The position numbers and the translations under genes were made by a program. A stretch of 64,000 bases of DNA from Ambrosia x helenae (lineage: Eukaryota > Streptophyta > Magnoliopsida > Asterales > Asteraceae): contig CM061230.1 in assembly GCA_030844895.1 (NCBI GenBank), positions 3,264,705 through 3,328,704 of the forward strand, in the 5' to 3' direction. Position 1 is the first letter of the stretch, and every line of letters starts with the position of its first letter. Positions 12,932 through 24,886 of the stretch are shown here, one piece after another. Below the pieces are notes generated by a model. That model was not told the origin of the DNA, did no database searches, and saw only the letters and a list, made by a program, of their open reading frames with translations.

Positions 12932-13364
12932 ACTCATGTACCGTCTGGGTGGTGGGTCATACCTCATCAGGGACGATGAGACTCTAACATGGGGTATCAT
13001 GAGTATCTATAATTTATCTGCATATTTCATAAACCTTTGAAAACACGATACAAATTCTAAGTAAAATGTTTGTAATATCTAGTTCTAACTCTTTATATGT
13101 TTTAAGCCTATTTTTATATTTCACTTCTAAATAAAGCTCGATACAAAGCTCAGTTAAACAAATTCATGCCAAGTTCAATTTCTTAAAACCCTATAGTGTA
13201 CATGAATACAATGCACCCAAAATCAGTAAAACACTCATGCATTTTTTTTCTTTCTTTAGAAATGACAACCCACTTTAATCGACAAGTAACCCCATTTACC
13301 CTTTAATTTTCATTTACGTAATTCCAAAACAATTTACAACATTCAGAAATGTTACCATTTATGA
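12932..13364. other. Internal remnant of the TRIM element, then unassigned DNA
   Basis: Directly after the primer-binding site is about 100 bp of plausible TRIM internal sequence, then AT-rich DNA with no feature. No polypurine tract or second LTR is visible. Frames at 12809-13000 (minus) and 12846-13040 (plus) are products of the LTR sequence. Confidence 0.35.
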
Positions 13365-13586
13365 TGTTTGTTGCTCGTTATGCTCGTGTGGCGAAGAATG
13401 GGTTGATCATCTGTTCACTTCGTGCATTTTTGCCTCGATTCTTTGGCAACATGTTACGAAATGGTGTCGGGTTGATAGCTTCTTTGCTTTCTCCTTCAGA
13501 GATTTATTGGAGTTTCATAACCACTCAGGTCTTGTCGGTAAGGCCAAAGAGATCCTCCATGGAGTCATCATTATCAGATGTTGGAG

Positions 13587-13591
13587 CATTT
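13587..13591 (+). repeat. Target-site duplication CATTT (5' copy)
   Basis: CATTT directly precedes the 5' LTR and is repeated directly after the 3' LTR at 23795-23799. It is an exact 5-bp duplication as made by gypsy integrases. Confidence 0.95.
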
Positions 13592-13783
13592 TGTAACATT
13601 ACGCAATTAATACTTGTACGTTACGCACCGACATTAATAAAAACGTCAAGTTTTCATATTTATATTCGCATATATTTATTTTGTCGCGATTATGGAACCC
13701 TAATATGATATATATATTATAATATATTATATGTGTGTTGGATTTGGATAATAATCAAAAATAATAAAAACCTGCTCTGGCCG

Positions 13784-13831
13784 GGGTTCGAACCCGCGCC
13801 AGAGCCACACATGCACACACACTTAACCAAC
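13784..13831 (-). other. tRNA-like module in the 5' LTR (minus strand)
   Basis: On the minus strand a box-A-like TGGTTAAGTG is followed about 35 nt later by GGTTCGAACCC, a match to the RNA polymerase III B-box consensus. An inverted GCTCTGG/CCAGAGC pair surrounds the B box. The rest does not fold as a full tRNA, so it resembles the head of a tRNA-derived SINE captured in the LTR. The same module occurs in the 3' LTR near 21490-21540. Confidence 0.5.
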
Positions 13832-14452
13832 CGGGCTGGACTATCATCTTGTGATAAACCCGGACTCTTTATAACTTTATACGCACATTAAAACTCCCAC
13901 AGTTGACAAGGAAAGTCAACTGTGGGATAGCTTGGTGAGCAATCCTTCGAATTAACGTATGATTATCCTATATTTGGTAAATTAGGGCAATAACCGGCCC
14001 AATACAACACAATTACACGTCAATAACACGGCAATCGTTGACCCATTTGATTATTAAACGCGTACGTATTGAATTGGAAGTCAAACATTCCAATTAACCC
14101 TAACCCTAATCATCAGTATAAATTGAGGGTCTGCGAAGCTTAACAACTCGCTCACAACTCTCTCTCAATCTCTATTTCTCTCTAATTCGCTCAGATTATT
14201 GCAATTTTGTTCGTGGTTTGACTTTATCTTTGACCCGACGTTTGCAAACAAATCAACACTGTGAGTATGTTTTCTTTTGTGGGTTTAGTTCATCGGCATT
14301 CCAGAAACAATAGCCCTAACATTAATCGGGCTATTGTTGTCTTAATCGTTCAATTGTAATTCTAGGGTTCGTGTGATTTAATTTGGGGATAAAACTGGAA
14401 TCGTGTATTGTACTTATATATTTTAAAACAGAGGATAACACAACCACCGGCC

Positions 14453-14507
14453 TAGGCCAAGTGGTTGTGACCCTTGTTGTCCACTGAGGCCACCCGGGTT
14501 CGAGTCC
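14453..14507 (+). other. tRNA-like module in the 5' LTR (plus strand)
   Basis: A box-A-like TAGGCCAAGTGG (14453-14464) is followed by an exact B box GGTTCGAGTCC (14497-14507). Complementary ACCGG/CCGGT ends suggest a short acceptor-like stem. It is copied in the 3' LTR near 22160-22214, and a counterpart with an exact B box is in the solo LTR at 39910-39920. It does not form a complete tRNA and is not called as a tRNA gene. Confidence 0.5.
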
Positions 14508-16093
14508 CGGCTCTGACCGGTTTTTTGTTCATTCTTTTCTTTTCTTTTTTTTTAAAACAAACAATTAATTATATATATATATTAATCCTTTTAATCATTT
14601 AAATTCTTTTTAAAATACCTAAACTATTTTATAAATTCTAAAAAAATTATAATTGTTTAATCTGATATAAAAGTGTTATTTACAATTTTTATTTTTCAGA
14701 AATTCATTTATTTAATAATTATAATAATTAAATCATTTTTATACTATTATATTTATAAAAATCCATTATTATATCAAAACAGTTTTATTAAATTCCCCAA
14801 AAAAAAATTATCCTAACTTTTTATAAAGTTAAACTTTACTGAAATAATTTTTAATTCAGTAAAATCATTTATTTTATATTTTTAATCAATTTTTGTTAGA
14901 TTTAATCATAATTAATTCATATTAAATCCAATTTTCATCATTTTTGCACCAAAATTTTATACAAATTATTTTTAATCATTTAGAACAGAATTATGATTTT
15001 TAAAATAAGATTTCTTTAATTTTAGTATTTTTGAATATTAAAGTTAATAATTGGCTATTTATAAATAAATAGATTTAAAAATCTATTCTAAATGAAATAA
15101 TTTTATAAAAATTATTTTATTGCTTCAAACACTTTAATGTGCACACTCAAAATTCAAATTTTATAAAAAGACTATCTTTCATTAATTATCCAATTTTCCT
15201 TTATTAATTAAACATTTTAATTTAAATTTCAACAATTGATTATCCCCAAATCGAAACCCTAGGATACACATATTAGTTAATTAGACTTAGACTTATTATA
15301 TATTACCTCATTATAGGGTAATATTTGGAATCACTTTGGGCAACACAATTATTTCATATTTTCAACAAGTTAACATTTGCTAAGGTGAGTTTACATAGCC
15401 CCTTTTATCACCATTTTTGGGGTGAAACATGTTATAACATTTTCATTGCAATTCAATCATCAATGTGTCTATGTGTTTTCTATGTTGCATATTGTCTTGA
15501 GCATGATTAGAGTAAGCACCATTCTAGCATAATCATTAACATTGATCAGCCGACGGTATACATTGATAGATCTATTGGACTGACAATCCCACCCGGATAC
15601 GTGCCTCCTACAAAGGTTACGTGGGTGTTTGTTATCGCATAACATATTCATTGGAACCATAAATGTATGGTATGTATCATTTTATAACAGTCAGCAGGGT
15701 TGATTATGCACTCGATTTATTTCTAATATGTTCTCACATATGGGCTAGATTAACATGACACATGAATTGCACAACATTTTATTCATTTTATCATCAAAAA
15801 CCTATGTAATTCTCACCAACTTATGTTGACCCAAAATACTTTCAAAATTAACATGTTTCAGGTAACAATGAAGCTGAGGCTTGAGTTAGCATGAGGATTT
15901 ACTTGAAGTTTATTTGAAGTCATTGAAGTTGTTATTTGAGTTTATGTATTTGAATTCCTAGACATTATTTCACATTTTGAATATTTATGTTTGAATAAAT
16001 TATTTAAAATTTATGTTATACCATGTGCTACTGAAAACAATCATCAATACGTGGCACCCCGATGTTTCCGCCATCGGTTGGGGTGTTACAGAT

Positions 16094-16106
16094 TGGTATC
16101 AGAGCC
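16094..16106 (+). promoter_or_regulatory. Primer-binding site (initiator Met tRNA)
   Basis: TGGTATCAGAGCC begins three bases after the LTR end and is the standard complement of the plant initiator methionine tRNA 3' end, where minus-strand DNA synthesis would start. Confidence 0.95.
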
Positions 16107-16632
16107 TTGGTTATAGGGAATTAGGTTATTAGAAATAATCTAGACTATAACCTTAGGGACTAAAACAGTACTTGCTTCTCCTACTTGTAACCCTAATTGC
16201 TTCCCTAATCCTATCCTTATCCTATGCCCTAAACCTACATGTGACTACTCTTAATTGTCTGCTGCAATCCTGATCCACCATTAGATTTATAGGACAAAAT
16301 CCTCAGGTTTAACCTGAACCCCCTTGAGATCTCGTCGAAGTTCTAGATTTTAATAACGAACACGTGCAATCTGGAAGGGTGAACGCCTGTATTCTGAGTC
16401 TTCTGTCTAGGCTGGCATTGCGCATATATCCCAATCAGACGAGGGACCCGGATGCCTACCTGGGAATTCTCGGGATGAGTGTTCACTTATAGGCTAAAGC
16501 ATGTCTTCATATGTTATTAGAATTTAGAACCTTTGATAAGTCAACGTTTTCGTTTATTCGTTTTAATTAATGAATAAATGATTACATTCCTTATATAAAC
16601 TCTCATTCATTTCATTGTGTCTATTACAGATC
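16107..16632 (+). other. Untranslated leader of the retrotransposon
   Basis: About 525 bp between the primer-binding site and the gag start. No frame or RNA structure is assigned. It would carry packaging and dimerisation signals in related elements, but none can be pinpointed here. Confidence 0.6.
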
Positions 16633-19600
16633 ATGCCTCCTCGTCGCAGCACTCGCAACAGCACTGGTGAGAACCACGATGAAGGTAGTGACAACCATGG
16701 TCATGAACAGGGTCCTGGTCACAACACTAATGGGGTCGATGCTCAACTGGCTGCGATCATTTCTCAACAAATGGCGCAGCAAATCGCAACTCTGGTTCCC
16801 AATTTACTTGCTCAGGTCATCCAATTGAACGGCAACGGGAATGGTCACAACAATGGGAACGGAAATGGCAATGGTAATGGACCCCAAGCTTGCACCCTCA
16901 AACATTTCAACTCATGTAACCCTCCAAAGTTCAGCGGTGAAGAAGGAGCTACTGGACTTCTCCAATGGTTTGAGGGTATTGAAAATACCTTCATCAACAG
17001 TGAGTGCCCCAATAACTTCAAGGTTCGTTACGCCATGAGTGTTCTCCATAAACGAGCACTCACTTGGTGGAATGAAGAAAAGCGTACTCGTGGGGCCGAA
17101 GTTGCTCTTGCTATGACATGGGACCAGGTCAAGGAGATCATGAAGGAGGAGTTCTGTCCTCGCAATGAAGTTAAAAAGCTTGAGGATGAGTTCCACACCT
17201 TGGCTCAAGATAGTGGGGAAAACCTTGCCTACAACACCCGCTTTCATGAGCTTAGCTTATTGTTGCCACACAAGGTTACTCCTCTGCCGGTAGCCATCGA
17301 GAAGTACATCGGTGGTCTGCCCATGCAAATCCAGGACACAGTTTGGGGTAGAAATCCTGCAACTCTGGAAGAGGCCAAACGTCTAGCGGCCACTCTTACT
17401 GATAATCACGTGAAGAACGGTACTCTAGTTCGCAAGGGCACCAAGAAGACTACTGCCAAAGATACTCCACAGCCTGCAATTGAAGTCAAGCCTGAGACCT
17501 CAAGCAACAAGAAGCGCAAGGCTAGAAACTATATGGTTGCTGCTACTCCACCTGCTGCCCAAAACCCAGCCAAGAAACCATACACCGGACCTCACCCTCT
17601 GTGCAACACCTGCAAGTACCACCATCCCACACAGGTGCCATGTCGATTTTGTACTAAGTGTCAAAGATATGGTCACTTGGTGAACGTCTGTCGATCTCCT
17701 GCTGCCCAAGACAACAACAACCCAGCTCCCAACCAACAAAACAACAGGCCTACTCGTGGTCAATGCTACGAGTGTGGTAACCCTAATCACTACATCAACA
17801 ACTGCCCTAACCGTAACCGTAATCAAAACCAAAATCAGAACCAAAACCAAAACCAAAACCAAAACCAAAACCAGAACCGCAACCAGAACCAAGGTGCTCG
17901 AGGTCGCGCCTACAATCTCAACGCTAACCAGGCTCGTGACAACAACGAAGTGGTGAATGGTACGTTTCTCATTAATAATCACTATGCATCCATATTATTT
18001 GATTCGGGAGCTGATAAGTCATTCGTGTCACTGAAGTTTGAACCTTTACTTAACTTACCCCACACTAATTTAGAAGACCCTTTTGTGGTAGAGGTAGCTA
18101 ACGGGAAGTCTATTTCGATCGGTTCTATTATTCGTAACTGCTTGTTGAATCTCGATGATCATACCTTCCCTATCGATCTTATTCCCATGCATCTTGGTAG
18201 TTTTGATGTTATAGTAGGCATGGACTGGTTGTCAACTCATCGTGCCGAAATTCTGTGCTTCGAGAAAGTCATACGCATTCCTCTCGAATCTGGTGAGATT
18301 CTGAAGATCTATGGTGAGAAACCCTGTGGTGAGCTTAAGCTTATGACTTGTACTACTGCCCAAAAGTACTTACGAAAGGGGTATACAGCCTTCTTAGCTA
18401 ACGTGATAGAGAAGAAGGACAAAGGCAAAAGTATTCAAGACATTCCTATTATTCGAGACTATCCTGAAGTCTTTCCAGAGGATTTACCTGGTTTGCCTCC
18501 TGCTCGACAAGTGGAGTTTCGTATTGATCTTGTTCCTGGTGCTAATCCTATAGCTAAAGCTCCTTATCGTCTTGCACCCTCTGAGATGCAAGAACTTGCT
18601 AGTCAATTACAGGAACTTTCTGATAAAGGGTTCATTCGCCCTAGTTCTTCTCCATGGGGAGCCCCTGTCTTATTCGTTAAAAAGAAGGATGGTTCTCTTC
18701 GGATGTGTATTGACTACCGTGAACTCAACAAACTCACCATCAAGAATCGTTATCCACTCCCTAGGATTGACGATCTCTTCGATCAACTTCAAGGAGCAAC
18801 CCACTTCTCGAAGATTGATCTCCGTTCTGGTTATCATCAGCTTAGAGTCCACGATGAAGATATTCCCAAGACAGCTTTTCGCACTCGCTACGGTCACTAT
18901 GAATTCATGGTTATGCCTTTCGGTTTGACCAATGCTCCCGCAGTATTTATGGATTTGATGAATCGGGTTTGTAGACCCTATCTCGACAAATTCGTGATCG
19001 TTTTCATCGATGATATTTTGATTTACTCTAAGTCAAAATCCGATCACGAGCAACATCTTCACTCTATCTTGAGTCTCCTAAAGAAAGAACAACTGTACGC
19101 CAAGTTCTCAAAATGTGAATTTTGGCTTAAGGAAGTTCAATTTTTGGGACATGTCATTGATATGAACGGAATTCATGTTGATCCTGCAAAAATCGAAGCT
19201 GTGAAGAATTGGAGTGTTCCTACCACTCCCACAGAAGTCCGTTCTTTTCTTGGGTTGGCTGGTTATTATCGTCGATTCATCGCCAACTTCTCCAAGATCG
19301 CTGTTCCTCTCACTACCTTAACTCACAAGGGTAAACCCTATGAGTGGGGACCTAAGCAAGAGGAAGCATTTGAAACTCTTAAGCTGAAACTCTGTGAAGC
19401 TCCTGTCTTGTCTCTACCTGATGGTAATGATGATTTCGTGGTCTACTGTGATGCATCGAACCAAGGTCTTGGTTGTGTTCTCATGCGACGAGGAAAGGTT
19501 ATTGCTTATGCGTCTCGACAACTCAAGACTCACGAGAAAAATTATACCACCCATGATCTTGAATTGGGCGCTGTTGTCTTTGCACTCAAGATTTGGAGAC

Positions 19601-21285
19601 ATTATCTTTACGGGACCAAATGTGTGGTGTTCACGGACCACAAAAGTCTCCAACATGTCTTCGATCAAAAGAATCTTAACATGAGGCAACGACGTTGGGT
19701 TGAATTACTTAACGACTATGATTGCGAAATTCGCTACCATCCTGGCAAGGCGAATGTGGTGGCTGACGCACTTAGTCGTAAAGAGCATATCAAACTCCAA
19801 TGTGCTAGAGTTCGTACTGATCTTCAAGATCGCATTCTCCAGGCTCAACACACATCAGTCACTCAAGGTAACATGTACGATGAAATGTCTTGTGGTGCTG
19901 AAACTCAACTTGAAACCAAACCCGATGGTCTCCTTTATTTCCTTAACCGACTGTGGATTCCCGACCGTGATGATCTTCGTACTTTTCTCATGAACGAGGC
20001 TCATAAGTCTCGTTATTCTATTCATCCTGGAGCTGACAAGATGTACCAAGATCTTCGTTATTCTTATTGGTGGCCTGGTATGAAGAAAGACATTGCCCTT
20101 TTCGTTGCAAAATGCCTCACTTGTTCCAAGGTTAAGGCTGAACATCAACGACCATCTGGTATGCTTGAACAACCAGAGATTCCTGTCTGGAAATGGGAGA
20201 GCATAGCTATGGATTTCATCACCAAACTCCCTCGCACACCCAAAGGTTTTGACAGTATTTGGGTAATCGTCGATCGTTTGACCAAGTCAGCTCACTTTCT
20301 ACCTATTCGTGAGAAGTATTCTGTGGAAAGGTTGGCAAAGATGTACGTAAGTGAAATCGTATGTCGTCACGGTATACCTTTGGACATTATTTCTGATCGC
20401 GACGGTCGTTTCACCTCCCACTTTTGGGGATCTCTACAAGATGCTTTGGGTACTAAGTTGAACCTGAGCACTGCTTATCACCCTCAGACGGATGGTCAGA
20501 CTGAACGAACCATCCAGACACTTGAGGACATGCTCAGGGCATGTGTCATCGATTTTGGTGGCGCATGGGATTCTCATCTTCCTTTGGTTGAGTTTTCATA
20601 CAACAACAGTTATCACGCCAGCATTAACATGGCTCCTTTTGAGGCACTCTATGGTCGGAAATGTCGTTCACCTGTCTGTTGGACCGAGGTTGGTGAAGCT
20701 CGTATTACTGGACCTGAACTAATCCAGGAAACCACAGACAAAATCCAGCTTATTCAGGATAATCTTCTCAAGGCTCGAAGTCGCCAAAAGAGTTATGCTG
20801 ATAAACGTCGTAAACCCTTGGAATTTCAAGTTGGGGACCTTGTGCTACTTAAGGTATCCCCTTGGAAAGGAGTTATTCGTTTCGGTAGAAAGGGAAAACT
20901 AGCTCCTCGATACGTAGGCCCCTTCAAAATTCTTGACAGAGTTGGGAAAGTGGCTTACAGACTTGAGCTTCCACCTGAGCTAAGCAATGTTCATCCGACC
21001 TTCCATGTTTCGAATCTCAAGAAATGCTTAGCAGATGAGAACCTACATGTTCCTCTTGAGGATGTGCAAATCGATGAAAGCATGCACATTATCGAGAAAC
21101 CCGTCGAGATTGTTGACACTGGAGTCAAGAAACTCAAGCGCAGTCGTATCCCGATCGTTAAGGTTCGTTGGGAATCTAAACGAGGCCCAGAGTTCACTTG
21201 GGAGCGTAAAGACCAGATGAAGTCGAAGTATCCACATCTTTTTCCACCAGACTCTCCAACTCCAACTTCGGGACGAAGTTCCTAA
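16633..21285 (+). CDS. Gag-Pol polyprotein of the gypsy element
   Basis: A single frame of 1550 codons from the ATG that gives MPPRRSTRN, the usual start of this family; an upstream in-frame ATG at 16615 would add six residues. Order: Gag (about residues 95-220); two CCHC zinc knuckles (near 340 and 378) followed by an NQ repeat from an AACCAA microsatellite; aspartic protease with DSGA (457); reverse transcriptase with [13 protein letters not shown] and FIDDILIYS (791); RNase H with [10 protein letters not shown] (940); integrase with an HHCC zinc region (about 1130-1165) and catalytic D, D and E (about 1193, 1255 and 1290); and a C-terminal chromodomain-like tail (about 1490-1545). No stop or frameshift was seen. 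It supplies particle assembly, reverse transcription and integration. Gag and Pol share one frame, so no frameshift signal is needed. Confidence 0.95.
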   Translation: MPPRRSTRNSTGENHDEGSDNHGHEQGPGHNTNGVDAQLAAIISQQMAQQIATLVPNLLAQVIQLNGNGNGHNNGNGNGNGNGPQACTLKHFNSCNPPKFSGEEGATGLLQWFEGIENTFINSECPNNFKVRYAMSVLHKRALTWWNEEKRTRGAEVALAMTWDQVKEIMKEEFCPRNEVKKLEDEFHTLAQDSGENLAYNTRFHELSLLLPHKVTPLPVAIEKYIGGLPMQIQDTVWGRNPATLEEAKRLAATLTDNHVKNGTLVRKGTKKTTAKDTPQPAIEVKPETSSNKKRKARNYMVAATPPAAQNPAKKPYTGPHPLCNTCKYHHPTQVPCRFCTKCQRYGHLVNVCRSPAAQDNNNPAPNQQNNRPTRGQCYECGNPNHYINNCPNRNRNQNQNQNQNQNQNQNQNQNRNQNQGARGRAYNLNANQARDNNEVVNGTFLINNHYASILFDSGADKSFVSLKFEPLLNLPHTNLEDPFVVEVANGKSISIGSIIRNCLLNLDDHTFPIDLIPMHLGSFDVIVGMDWLSTHRAEILCFEKVIRIPLESGEILKIYGEKPCGELKLMTCTTAQKYLRKGYTAFLANVIEKKDKGKSIQDIPIIRDYPEVFPEDLPGLPPARQVEFRIDLVPGANPIAKAPYRLAPSEMQELASQLQELSDKGFIRPSSSPWGAPVLFVKKKDGSLRMCIDYRELNKLTIKNRYPLPRIDDLFDQLQGATHFSKIDLRSGYHQLRVHDEDIPKTAFRTRYGHYEFMVMPFGLTNAPAVFMDLMNRVCRPYLDKFVIVFIDDILIYSKSKSDHEQHLHSILSLLKKEQLYAKFSKCEFWLKEVQFLGHVIDMNGIHVDPAKIEAVKNWSVPTTPTEVRSFLGLAGYYRRFIANFSKIAVPLTTLTHKGKPYEWGPKQEEAFETLKLKLCEAPVLSLPDGNDDFVVYCDASNQGLGCVLMRRGKVIAYASRQLKTHEKNYTTHDLELGAVVFALKIWRHYLYGTKCVVFTDHKSLQHVFDQKNLNMRQRRWVELLNDYDCEIRYHPGKANVVADALSRKEHIKLQCARVRTDLQDRILQAQHTSVTQGNMYDEMSCGAETQLETKPDGLLYFLNRLWIPDRDDLRTFLMNEAHKSRYSIHPGADKMYQDLRYSYWWPGMKKDIALFVAKCLTCSKVKAEHQRPSGMLEQPEIPVWKWESIAMDFITKLPRTPKGFDSIWVIVDRLTKSAHFLPIREKYSVERLAKMYVSEIVCRHGIPLDIISDRDGRFTSHFWGSLQDALGTKLNLSTAYHPQTDGQTERTIQTLEDMLRACVIDFGGAWDSHLPLVEFSYNNSYHASINMAPFEALYGRKCRSPVCWTEVGEARITGPELIQETTDKIQLIQDNLLKARSRQKSYADKRRKPLEFQVGDLVLLKVSPWKGVIRFGRKGKLAPRYVGPFKILDRVGKVAYRLELPPELSNVHPTFHVSNLKKCLADENLHVPLEDVQIDESMHIIEKPVEIVDTGVKKLKRSRIPIVKVRWESKRGPEFTWERKDQMKSKYPHLFPPDSPTPTSGRSS

Positions 21286-21298
21286 AAGTAGGGGAGAC
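21286..21298 (+). promoter_or_regulatory. Polypurine tract
   Basis: AAAGTAGGGGAGAC lies immediately upstream of the 3' LTR, just after the polyprotein stop; this purine-rich run is the expected plus-strand primer. Confidence 0.85.
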
Positions 21299-23794
21299 TG
21301 TAACATTACGCAATTAATACTTGTACGTTACGCACCGACATTAATAAAAACGTCAAGTTTTCATATTTATATTCGCATATATTTATTTTGTCGCGATTAT
21401 GGAACCCTAATATGATATATATATTATAATATATTATATGTGTGTTGGATTTGGATAATAATCAAAAATAATAAAAACCTGCTCTGGCCGGGGTTCGAAC
21501 CCGCGCCAGAGCCACACATGCACACACACTTAACCAACCGGGCTGGACTATCATCTTGTGATAAACCCGGACTCTTTATAACTTTATACGCACATTAAAA
21601 CTCCCACAGTTGACAAGGAAAGTCAACTGTGGGATAGCTTGGTGAGCAATCCTTCGAATTAACGTATGATTATCCTATATTTGGTAAATTAGGGCAATAA
21701 CCGGCCCAATACAACACAATTACACGTCAATAACACGGCAATCGTTGACCCATTTGATTATTAAACGCGTACGTATTGAATTGGAAGTCAAACATTCCAA
21801 TTAACCCTAACCCTAATCATCAGTATAAATTGAGGGTCTGCGAAGCTTAACAACTCGCTCACAACTCTCTCTCAATCTCTATTTCTCTCTAATTCGCTCA
21901 GATTATTGCAATTTTGTTCGTGGTTTGACTTTATCTTTGACCCGACGTTTGCAAACAAATCAACACTGTGAGTATGTTTTCTTTTGTGGGTTTAGTTCAT
22001 CGGCATTCCAGAAACAATAGCCCTAACATTAATCGGGCTATTGTTGTCTTAATCGTTCAATTGTAATTCTAGGGTTCGTGTGATTTAATTTGGGATAAAA
22101 CTGGAATCGTGTATTGTACTTATATATTTTAAAACAGAGGATAACACAACCACCGGCCTAGGCCAAGTGGTTGTGACCCTTGTTGTCCACTGAGGCCACC
22201 CGGGTTCGAGTCCCGGCTCTGACCGGTTTTTGTTCATTCTTTTCTTTTCTTTTTTTTTAAAACAAACAATTAATTATATATATATATTAATCCTTTTAAT
22301 CATTTAAATTCTTTTTAAAATACCTAAACTATTTTATAAATTCTAAAAAAATTATAATTGTTTAATCTGATATAAAAGTGTTATTTACAATTTTTATTTT
22401 TCAGAAATTCATTTATTTAATAATTATAATAATTAAATCATTTTTATACTATTATATTTATAAAAATCCATTATTATATCAAAACAGTTTTATTAAATTC
22501 CCCAAAAAAAATTATCCTAACTTTTTATAAAGTTAAACTTTACTGAAATAATTTTTAATTCAGTAAAATCATTTATTTTATATTTTTAATCAATTTTTGT
22601 TAGATTTAATCATAATTAATTCATATTAAATCCAATTTTCATCATTTTTGCACCAAAATTTTATACAAATTATTTTTAATCATTTAGAACAGAATTATGA
22701 TTTTTAAAATAAGATTTCTTTAATTTTAGTATTTTTGAATATTAAAGTTAATAATTGGCTATTTATAAATAAATAGATTTAAAAATCTATTCTAAATGAA
22801 ATAATTTTATAAAAATTATTTTATTGCTTCAAACACTTTAATGTGCACACTCAAAATTCAAATTTTATAAAAAGACTATCTTTCATTAATTATCCAATTT
22901 TCCTTTATTAATTAAACATTTTAATTTAAATTTCAACAATTGATTATCCCCAAATCGAAACCCTAGGATACACATATTAGTTAATTAGACTTAGACTTAT
23001 TATATATTACCTCATTATAGGGTAATATTTGGAATCACTTTGGGCAACACAATTATTTCATATTTTCAACAAGTTAACATTTGCTAAGGTGAGTTTACAT
23101 AGCCCCTTTTATCACCATTTTTGGGGTGAAACATGTTATAACATTTTCATTGCAATTCAATCATCAATGTGTCTATGTGTTTTCTATGTTGCATATTGTC
23201 TTGAGCATGATTAGAGTAAGCACCATTCTAGCATAATCATTAACATTGATCAGCCGACGGTATACATTGATAGATCTATTGGACTGACAATCCCACCCGG
23301 ATACGTGCCTCCTACAAAGGTTACGTGGGTGTTTGTTATCGCATAACATATTCATTGGAACCATAAGTGTATGGTATGTATCATTTTATAACAGTCAGCA
23401 GGGTTGATTATGCACTCGATTTATTTCTAATATGTTCTCACATATGGGCTAGATTAACATGACACATGAATTGCACAACATTTTATTCATTTTATCATCA
23501 AAAACCTATGTAATTCTCACCAACTTATGTTGACCCAAAATACTTTCAAAATTAACATGTTTCAGGTAACAATGAAGCTGAGGCTTGAGTTAGCATGAGG
23601 ATTTACTTGAAGTTTATTTGAAGTCATTGAAGTTGTTATTTGAGTTTATGTATTTGAATTCCTAGACATTATTTCACATTTTGAATATTTATGTTTGAAT
23701 AAATTATTTAAAATTTATGTTATACCATGTGCTACTGAAAACAATCATCAATACGTGGCACCCCGATGTTTCCGCCATCGGTTGGGGTGTTACA
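21299..23794 (+). repeat. 3' long terminal repeat
   Basis: 2496 bp, nearly identical to the 5' LTR. Differences seen by eye are GGGG versus GGG (near 22092), a T run of six versus five (near 22226), an A run of nine versus eight (near 22505), and one A-to-G change (near 23368). CATTT follows at 23795-23799. Confidence 0.95.
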
Positions 23795-24040
23795 CATTTG
23801 GAAAGCTAGGAATGGTCTTCTGTTCGACAACAAATTTGTGTGCTTGAAAGACATTATCGGGGAAGTCAAGTCGATGGGGTATCTTTTGAGCTAAAAATAG
23901 GGCTAGGTTGTATTCTTTTGAGGTGCTCCAATTGGTGTAAATTTGTAACTATGTAAGCTCTTTGTTTTGTGGTTGGCCGGTCCAATTTGTGGGTTGGTTT
24001 GTTACGTTTTTTTAATGAAGTTTACCTTTTTAAAAAAATA

Positions 24041-24600
24041 TTCAGGGACGTTCATATGCAGGATTGTTAGGAATGGTGTTCCCACAGCTGAGGCTCTATC
24101 GTTTAGAGGTGTTCAGATTGGAGATGGCATTTGTAAACGCCGCGGAGCTGAACCAGAAACAATGAATCATATTTTCTCAGGTTGTGTTTGGGCGAGAGCG
24201 ATCTGGTGGAGTGTAGGAGAGTGGCTGAAGGTGGATGCTTTAAAAACAGGTGAACCGGTTGAGAGGATAATCGAGCTTTTTGGCACTTCGAAGACATCAG
24301 ACATGAGAAAGAAGGCTATCGCTGCAGCTGTATGCTTGACTCTTTGGAAACTATGGATTAAACGAAAGAGAAGGTCTTTAGAGATGTGGATACGGTAACA
24401 CCGGTCTTATTGGAAGACATCAAAGTCGACTCCTACTGGTGGATGGTCAAACGAGGCAGATTCGACGGGCTAGAAAAGGCGTCATGGTGGGGATTCTCAC
24501 TATTTGATAATGGTTGATGTAAGATAGGTGGGTTTTGATTGTGGGTGGATTGGATAGGCTTGTGAGGTTCGGTATTTAGTATTGTAACTGTGATCAATCT
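24041..24600 (+). pseudogene. LINE zf-RVT relic
   Basis: From about 24062 the frame reads a typical zf-RVT region (VRNGVPTAEALSFRG, then MNHIFSGCVWARAIWW and LTLWKLW). Around 24360 a single-base shift moves it to another frame that continues DVDTVTPVLLEDIKVDSYWW to a stop near 24517. The upstream part is missing; it abuts the A-rich end of the previous LINE, so the latter may have inserted here. Not functional. Confidence 0.75.
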
Positions 24601-24639
24601 ATGTATGTTTGGTTGTCTTGTGGGTCGGCCCAGATAGCG

Positions 24640-24779
24640 ACTTGCTTAATGTGCCTGGGGGATCGGGTTTTCCCCGGTTCAAGAACCCCTATCGGGCGGG
24701 GCTTCCAGCAAGGGAAGCCAATTTGCCCGAGCCCCCTTGTGAGAGTCTCGCGGTTATTATGTTGGCCATTCTAAAAAAA
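24640..24779 (+). repeat. SINE-like fragment
   Basis: The block shares GGGTTTTCCC and GAGAGTC-CGCG motifs with the SINE at 56637-56885, and ends in an A run. It lacks the tRNA-like head, so it is a truncated copy of the same or a related family. Confidence 0.4.
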
Positions 24780-24886
24780 ACACAAGTTATTATTTTACAC
24801 ATCTCTCGTTATTTAAGACCCTATTCACCTCTTTAAGCTTCTATTGAGTAAAATATGTTTGATTCTCCATCTTCCATTAGAGTATT

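Larger units (their letters stand above)
13592..16090 (+). repeat. 5' long terminal repeat
   Basis: 2499 bp bounded by TGTAAC...GTTACA. It contains a TATA box TATAAATT at 14117-14124, the likely retroelement promoter, with transcription expected a few tens of bases downstream. Two tRNA-like modules with pol III-type A and B boxes lie on either side of the TATA box (13784-13831 minus, 14453-14507 plus). An AT-rich zone at about 14550-15130 is full of short hairpins. The 61-codon frame at 15325-15510 is repeated in the 3' LTR and has no known counterpart. Confidence 0.95.
13592..23794 (+). mobile_element. Complete Ty3/gypsy chromovirus-like LTR retrotransposon
   Basis: A full-length element of 10,203 bp: 5' LTR, initiator-Met PBS, one long gag-pol frame, polypurine tract, 3' LTR, and a CATTT duplication. 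LTRs start TGTAAC and end GTTACA. The two LTRs differ in length by exactly three bases, each within a homopolymer, and by eye I found one substitution (A/G near 15663 versus 23368). Such identity implies very recent insertion. The domain order PR-RT-RH-INT and a chromodomain-like C-terminus point to the chromovirus clade, probably Tekay/Del (clade from memory of motifs). The uninterrupted frame makes it a candidate autonomous element. Confidence 0.95.
13365..24039 (+). pseudogene. LINE reverse-transcriptase relic (3' end), split by the gypsy element
   Basis: Reading from 13369 gives a cysteine/histidine-containing zf-RVT-like stretch (CCSLCSCGEEWVDHLFTSC, then a WCRVDSFF motif). It is broken at 13591 by the retrotransposon and continues in frame from 23800 as WKARNGLLFDN to a stop at 23892-23894. 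The join restores an uninterrupted ...SIWKARN... reading, which shows that the LINE was the insertion target. The 3' end has the plant LINE signature TTTAATGAAGTTTACC followed by an A run (to about 24039). The 5' end is truncated. A weak candidate TSD is ATTCAG at 13341 and 24040. Confidence 0.8.

Noticed and set aside
14453..14507. tRNA gene
   Set aside because: A and B boxes are present, but no cloverleaf with a proper acceptor stem and anticodon arm can be drawn. It is called a tRNA-like module only.
15325..15510. 61-codon frame repeated at 23029-23214
   Set aside because: Identical because it lies in both LTRs; no known LTR-encoded protein matches, and the U5-side context is non-coding.
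16841..21306. Many smaller frames overlapping the polyprotein on both strands
   Set aside because: Shadow frames of the 1550-codon gag-pol, including the valine/leucine-rich antisense reading of the NQ repeat.
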